From the NCBI GenBank assembly GCA_019247245.1, contig JAFAPF010000520.1, positions 1-8,767 on the forward strand: a stretch of 8,767 bases of DNA. Direction: 5' to 3'. Source of the DNA: Rubrobacter sp. (GTDB taxonomy: Bacteria; Actinomycetota; Rubrobacteria; Rubrobacterales; Rubrobacteraceae). Each line of letters opens with the position of its first letter. Position 1 is the first letter of the stretch. The notes beneath the pieces are model-generated. The model made no database searches, was not told where the DNA came from, and was given only the letters and a program-made list of their open reading frames with translations. Of this stretch, positions 6,389-8,767 are shown piece by piece. The translations under genes were made by a program, and so were the position numbers.

Positions 6389-7621
6389 GTGAATAGAGAA
6401 AGGTGTGAGATAGGGGTGGAGAATAGAGGATGTGATGCTAACGGACACCTGGGTCAAGGAGAAGACAAGGGGCTCGATTTTCTGGGCTTGGACACCTTGC
6501 TAACGGACGAGGAGCGCAAAGATCGCGACTATATTCGCAGGTTTGTGCATGAGAGGCTGAAGCCCAACATTCAAGAATGGTGGGAACGCGCGATCTTCCC
6601 TCGTGAGATCGTGCCGGAGATGGGCAAGAGGAGACTGCTCGGCATGCACCTGAAAGGCTACGGATGCGCTGGAAAGAGCGCTGTGGCCTATGGCTTGGCC
6701 TGCCTAGAACTCGAAGCTGGCGACTCGGGCTTGAGGACCTTCGTTTCAGTGCAGGGCTCTCTGGCGATGTCGGCCATCCACAAGTTCGGCTCCGAAGAGC
6801 ACAAGCAAGAATGGCTACCCACCATGGCACGCGGCGAAACCATAGGTTGCTTCGGTCTCACTGAGCCCGAGGCTGGCAGCGACCCAGCCAATATGAGAAC
6901 CTTCGCGCGTCGAGATGGCTCCGACTGGGTATTAAACGGCCGTAAGCGCTGGATAGGAATGGGCTCCATTGCCGATGTGGCTGTGGTATGGGCGCAGACC
7001 GATGACGGAATCCGCGGCTTTCTGGTTCCCTCCGACACCTCGGGGTTCTCCACCTGGGATATAGCGCACAAAGTATCCCTGCGCGCTTCGGTGCAATGCG
7101 AGCTGAGCCTCGAGGACTGTCGTCTCCCCGTAGAGGCGATGCTTCCGGAAGCTAAGGGCTTGCGGGGGCCGTTCTCTTGCCTCAACGAGGCTCGATACGG
7201 CATCATCTGGGGCGCGATGGGAGCGGCCCGGGACTGCTACGAATGCGCCCTTGAGTACTCAAAGAACCGTATCCAGTTCGATAAACCTATTGCCGCTTTT
7301 CAGCTCACGCAGCAGAAGCTGGTCGACATGATGGTCGAAATAAACAAAGGCATGCTGCTTGCCCTGCATCTCGGGCGCATGAAGGACGATGGCAGGCTGC
7401 GTACCGAGCAAATATCTTTGGGCAAGCTTAACAACGTCAGGGAGGCTATAAAAATAGCCCGTGATGCGCGTACCATCCTCGGCGGAAACGGAGTAACGCT
7501 CGAGTACCCCGTGATTCGGCACGCGAACAACCTGGAGTCCGTCCTCACGTACGAGGGAACCAGCGAGGTGCACACCTTGATTCTGGGCCAGGCTATCACG
7601 GGTATACCGGCCTTCCGCTGA
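6389..7621 (+). CDS. acyl-CoA dehydrogenase, glutaryl-CoA dehydrogenase type
   Basis: This FAD-dependent enzyme oxidises an acyl-CoA at the alpha-beta bond. The closest family I recognise is glutaryl-CoA dehydrogenase (lysine/tryptophan and aromatic degradation, glutaryl-CoA to crotonyl-CoA). In order (numbered from the GTG at 6389) it shows LLGMHLKGYGCAG (83-95), DSGLRTFVSVQGSLAM (112-127), GCFGLTEPEAGSDP (153-166), LNEARYGIIWG (265-275), QFDKPIAAFQLTQQKL (296-311), ILGGNGVTLEY (363-373) and LTYEGTSEVH (386-395). Glu389 in YEGT is the expected catalytic base. R116 and S120 line up with the human residues that hold the glutaryl carboxylate. Length is 410, against about 395-400 usual, so a later start such as GTG 6416 is plausible; no strong Shine-Dalgarno settles it. 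A related substrate is possible. Confidence 0.92.
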   Translation: MNRERCEIGVENRGCDANGHLGQGEDKGLDFLGLDTLLTDEERKDRDYIRRFVHERLKPNIQEWWERAIFPREIVPEMGKRRLLGMHLKGYGCAGKSAVAYGLACLELEAGDSGLRTFVSVQGSLAMSAIHKFGSEEHKQEWLPTMARGETIGCFGLTEPEAGSDPANMRTFARRDGSDWVLNGRKRWIGMGSIADVAVVWAQTDDGIRGFLVPSDTSGFSTWDIAHKVSLRASVQCELSLEDCRLPVEAMLPEAKGLRGPFSCLNEARYGIIWGAMGAARDCYECALEYSKNRIQFDKPIAAFQLTQQKLVDMMVEINKGMLLALHLGRMKDDGRLRTEQISLGKLNNVREAIKIARDARTILGGNGVTLEYPVIRHANNLESVLTYEGTSEVHTLILGQAITGIPAFR

Positions 7622-7651
7622 CCCGTCTTCGAGTAGAGGCGGGTTGTTCGA
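7621..7651 (+). terminator. possible intrinsic terminator of the acyl-CoA dehydrogenase gene
   Basis: The arms ACCCGTCT (7621-7628) and AGGCGGGT (7637-7644) pair over 8 bp with one G-T wobble and an 8-base loop. They start at the last base of the stop codon. The following tract TGTTCG is only weakly T-rich, so termination efficiency is uncertain. Confidence 0.45.
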
Positions 7652-7829
7652 TATACGAGGGGTTAGCAGCGCGAAATCTGGGGATAGCTAACATGTTCAT
7701 CTGATTTCCAAAACACGAAACAACCTGAGCTGAGGTTCCGCCGCTCAGCAGAGTGCGGAACTCCCGAGGTAGAGCTGACGCTAGCGTAGCAGACTGGGTT
7801 TTTGATCTTGGTATGGAGTTTGGTACAGA

Positions 7830-7871
7830 TTTGTAAACGTAAATACCTAGTTTGTAAACGTAAATACCTAG
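7830..7871. repeat. two tandem copies of a 21-bp unit
   Basis: The unit starts TTTGTAAACGTAAATACCTA and occupies 7830-7850 and, without any change, 7851-7871. It is AT-rich compared with its surroundings. Being 21 bases, it keeps the frame of the overlapping minus-strand pseudogene, where it encodes a repeated TRYLRLQ. Two copies with no spacer do not make a CRISPR array. Confidence 0.97.
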
Positions 7872-8128
7872 TTTTGAGAGGGGAGTGCATGGTTCCCGCC
7901 TCGTCGAGGGCTACGATTGGTGGCTCAGAGACACCTTCCTCATCATTCTACAGCCCCAAGCGCTTTAAAAGCCCTCCCCGCGGGTCGCCGAGAAGCGGGA
8001 AAGGAAGGTCGAGCTTCTTCACCATCACTGAGTTATAACTTGGAGGGTCGACACTGATGCTGGCGAGCCTAACCCCACGCTCCCCAACCTCTTGATAGCC
8101 TCTGGCAAGGCTGACCAGCTGCCCGTTG

Positions 8129-8155
8129 CAGTCTGGTCACCAGTCTGGTCACCAG
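8129..8155. repeat. 12-bp tandem duplication at the redoxin active site
   Basis: GTCTGGTCACCA occurs at 8131-8142 and 8143-8154, followed by GTC. In the minus-strand redoxin frame it doubles the codons TGG TGA CCA GAC. Removing one copy restores the expected spacing of the CxxC active site, with UGA in place of the first Cys. Confidence 0.93.
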
Positions 8156-8280
8156 TCGCCGCGGTAGAAGACGAGCATCAGCGGCCCCTCAGCAAGTTCG
8201 CTGCGCAGGTCGACGGACTCTCCCCGCTCGTCCGGTAATATGAAGGTTGGAAACCTTTCCCCAATGCTTATGTTCGCCAT

Positions 8281-8531
8281 ATGTTGTTCCTTTCGGGTAG
8301 AGTACGACTCGTGAAAGACCTTTTGAGGTGCTTACCAAGAGAAGAATATTCCCGGAAGCTATATCTAACATGGCGCATTGGCAGGGATATTCACACAATG
8401 CCCATTCTACGAAGAGCCCTGGCCGTTTCTGCAGAAGCGAGAGCCTCGGGCTAGGACCGAGTACTTGACGCATCTAACAACACCAAGAGAAGACTGCCGA
8501 TAATTGAAGCATTAAGGATCTTGATATTCTC
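8281..8531. other. gene-free stretch between the redoxin relic and the riboswitch promoter
   Basis: About 250 bases. I see the Shine-Dalgarno of the minus-strand redoxin at its left edge and no convincing coding frame, tRNA or hairpin terminator elsewhere. A minus-strand frame over 8189-8473 has no recognisable protein and overlaps the redoxin N-terminus in another frame, so I treat it as chance. Confidence 0.5.
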
Positions 8532-8560
8532 TTGTCAGAGGAGTATCTTACACCTATAAA
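8532..8560 (+). promoter_or_regulatory. sigma-70-type promoter of the riboswitch transcript
   Basis: TTGTCA (8532-8537) and TATAAA (8555-8560) are separated by exactly 17 bases, close to the vegetative consensus. Transcription would start near 8567, about ten bases before the first helix of the riboswitch. Confidence 0.75.
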
Positions 8561-8576
8561 CTGAATAGTTGTCGTT

Positions 8577-8704
8577 GCCTAATCTCCATAAATGGAGAGC
8601 GGGGGAACCGATCAGCGGGTAAACCGCTTGGGGTGAATCGCCTGGTCTATCCAGGCGTAGGGCTTAGCTCTTTCGGCCCGAACCCGTCAGCTAACCTCGT
8701 AGGC
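8577..8704 (+). ncRNA. c-di-AMP riboswitch (ydaO/yuaA class)
   Basis: Conserved pieces of the ydaO/yuaA aptamer occur in the right order: AGAGCGGGGGAACC, then GGGGTGAATC, GTAGGGCTTAGCTCTTTCGG, and GAACCCGTCAGCTAACCTCG followed by TAGGC. GCCTA (8577-8581) pairs with TAGGC (8700-8704) to close the outer helix. Internal hairpins include AGCGGGT...ACCGCTT and CGCCTGG...CCAGGCG. This class binds cyclic di-AMP and usually turns expression off when ligand is present. In actinobacteria it typically precedes cell-wall hydrolase genes (NlpC/P60, resuscitation-promoting factor) or transport genes involved in osmotic control. The expression platform would lie at 8705-8767; a possible CCAAG/CTTGG hairpin sits at about 8732-8750. 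The regulated gene lies beyond the window edge. Confidence 0.93.
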
Positions 8705-8767
8705 GCAAAAGAAAGAGGGCACTCCGGGCCAAGTGGTTCGCTCTTGGGCAGGCTGAGACCGTATTGG

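Larger units (their letters stand above)
7663..8280 (-). pseudogene. peroxiredoxin-like thioredoxin-fold protein with in-frame stops
   Basis: From ATG at 8280 (AAAGGA upstream), the frame reads MANISIGERFPTFILPDERG, ESVDLRSELAEGPLMLVFYR and GDW, then UGA (8151-8149), PDW, UGA (8139-8137) and PDCNGQLVSLARGYQEVG. VRLASISVDPP and LDLPFPLLGDPRGGLLKRLG follow, then UAG (7950-7948) and NDEEGVSEPPIVALDEAG. This matches the AhpC/TSA-like 'peroxiredoxin-like' group, whose active site reads FYRGxWCPYCN. The first UGA stands where Cys is expected, and the UAG where Trp is expected. The reading frame is never lost. Beyond 7890 the usual C-terminus (RYAY...FADRP) is replaced by unrelated AT-rich sequence including a 21-bp tandem repeat, ending at TGA 7665-7663. 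Most likely a decaying gene; UGA as selenocysteine is a remote alternative. Confidence 0.75.

Noticed and set aside
7830..7871. CRISPR array
   Set aside because: There are only two copies of the 21-bp unit, directly abutting with no spacers.
7663..7890. 75-residue minus-strand frame as a separate small gene
   Set aside because: It is the in-frame continuation of the redoxin relic past its UAG; its ATG lies within that reading frame and has no independent support.
8189..8473. 94-residue minus-strand frame
   Set aside because: It overlaps the start of the redoxin relic in a different frame and shows no recognisable motif or good start context.

Overview
The window looks like a chromosomal piece of a high-GC Gram-positive bacterium. 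The best guess is an actinobacterium of the Rubrobacter type; this is inferred from gene-family resemblance and base composition, and there is no marker gene to prove it. It holds six intact or near-intact genes, at least four decayed genes and one clear riboswitch.

Positions 1-400 carry a frameshifted minus-strand remnant of a small conserved family. From about 507 to 4530 runs a tightly packed plus-strand operon for the late steps of cobalamin (vitamin B12) synthesis: an unrecognised four-helix membrane protein, cbiB (aminopropanol attachment), a cobD/cobC-type PLP enzyme (threonine-phosphate decarboxylase), cobU (cobinamide kinase/guanylyltransferase) and cobS (cobalamin synthase). The genes overlap by 4 or 8 bases or touch. 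The set covers side-chain attachment and nucleotide-loop assembly; cobT and the alpha-ribazole phosphatase are not in the window. No B12 riboswitch is visible upstream. Two oddities sit inside the operon: a perfect 40-bp palindrome in the coding sequence of the PLP enzyme, and a cobU frame with no ATG, GTG or TTG before its P-loop.

A minus-strand metallo-beta-lactamase-fold hydrolase of the UPF0173 type (4535-5260) converges on cobS with only 4 bp between the stop codons. Next come two heavily frameshifted relics: the C-terminal end of a xanthine/CO-dehydrogenase-type molybdopterin subunit (minus, about 5465-5875) and a shrunken short-chain dehydrogenase (plus, about 5935-6340). An intact glutaryl-CoA-dehydrogenase-type acyl-CoA dehydrogenase follows (6389-7621), ending in a possible terminator hairpin.

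From 7663 to 8280 a minus-strand thioredoxin-fold peroxiredoxin-like gene is broken only by in-frame stops (UGA at a Cys position, a duplicated UGA, and UAG at a likely Trp position). It also carries two in-frame tandem duplications. The window ends with a strong sigma-70-type promoter driving a c-di-AMP (ydaO/yuaA) riboswitch whose target gene lies beyond the right edge.
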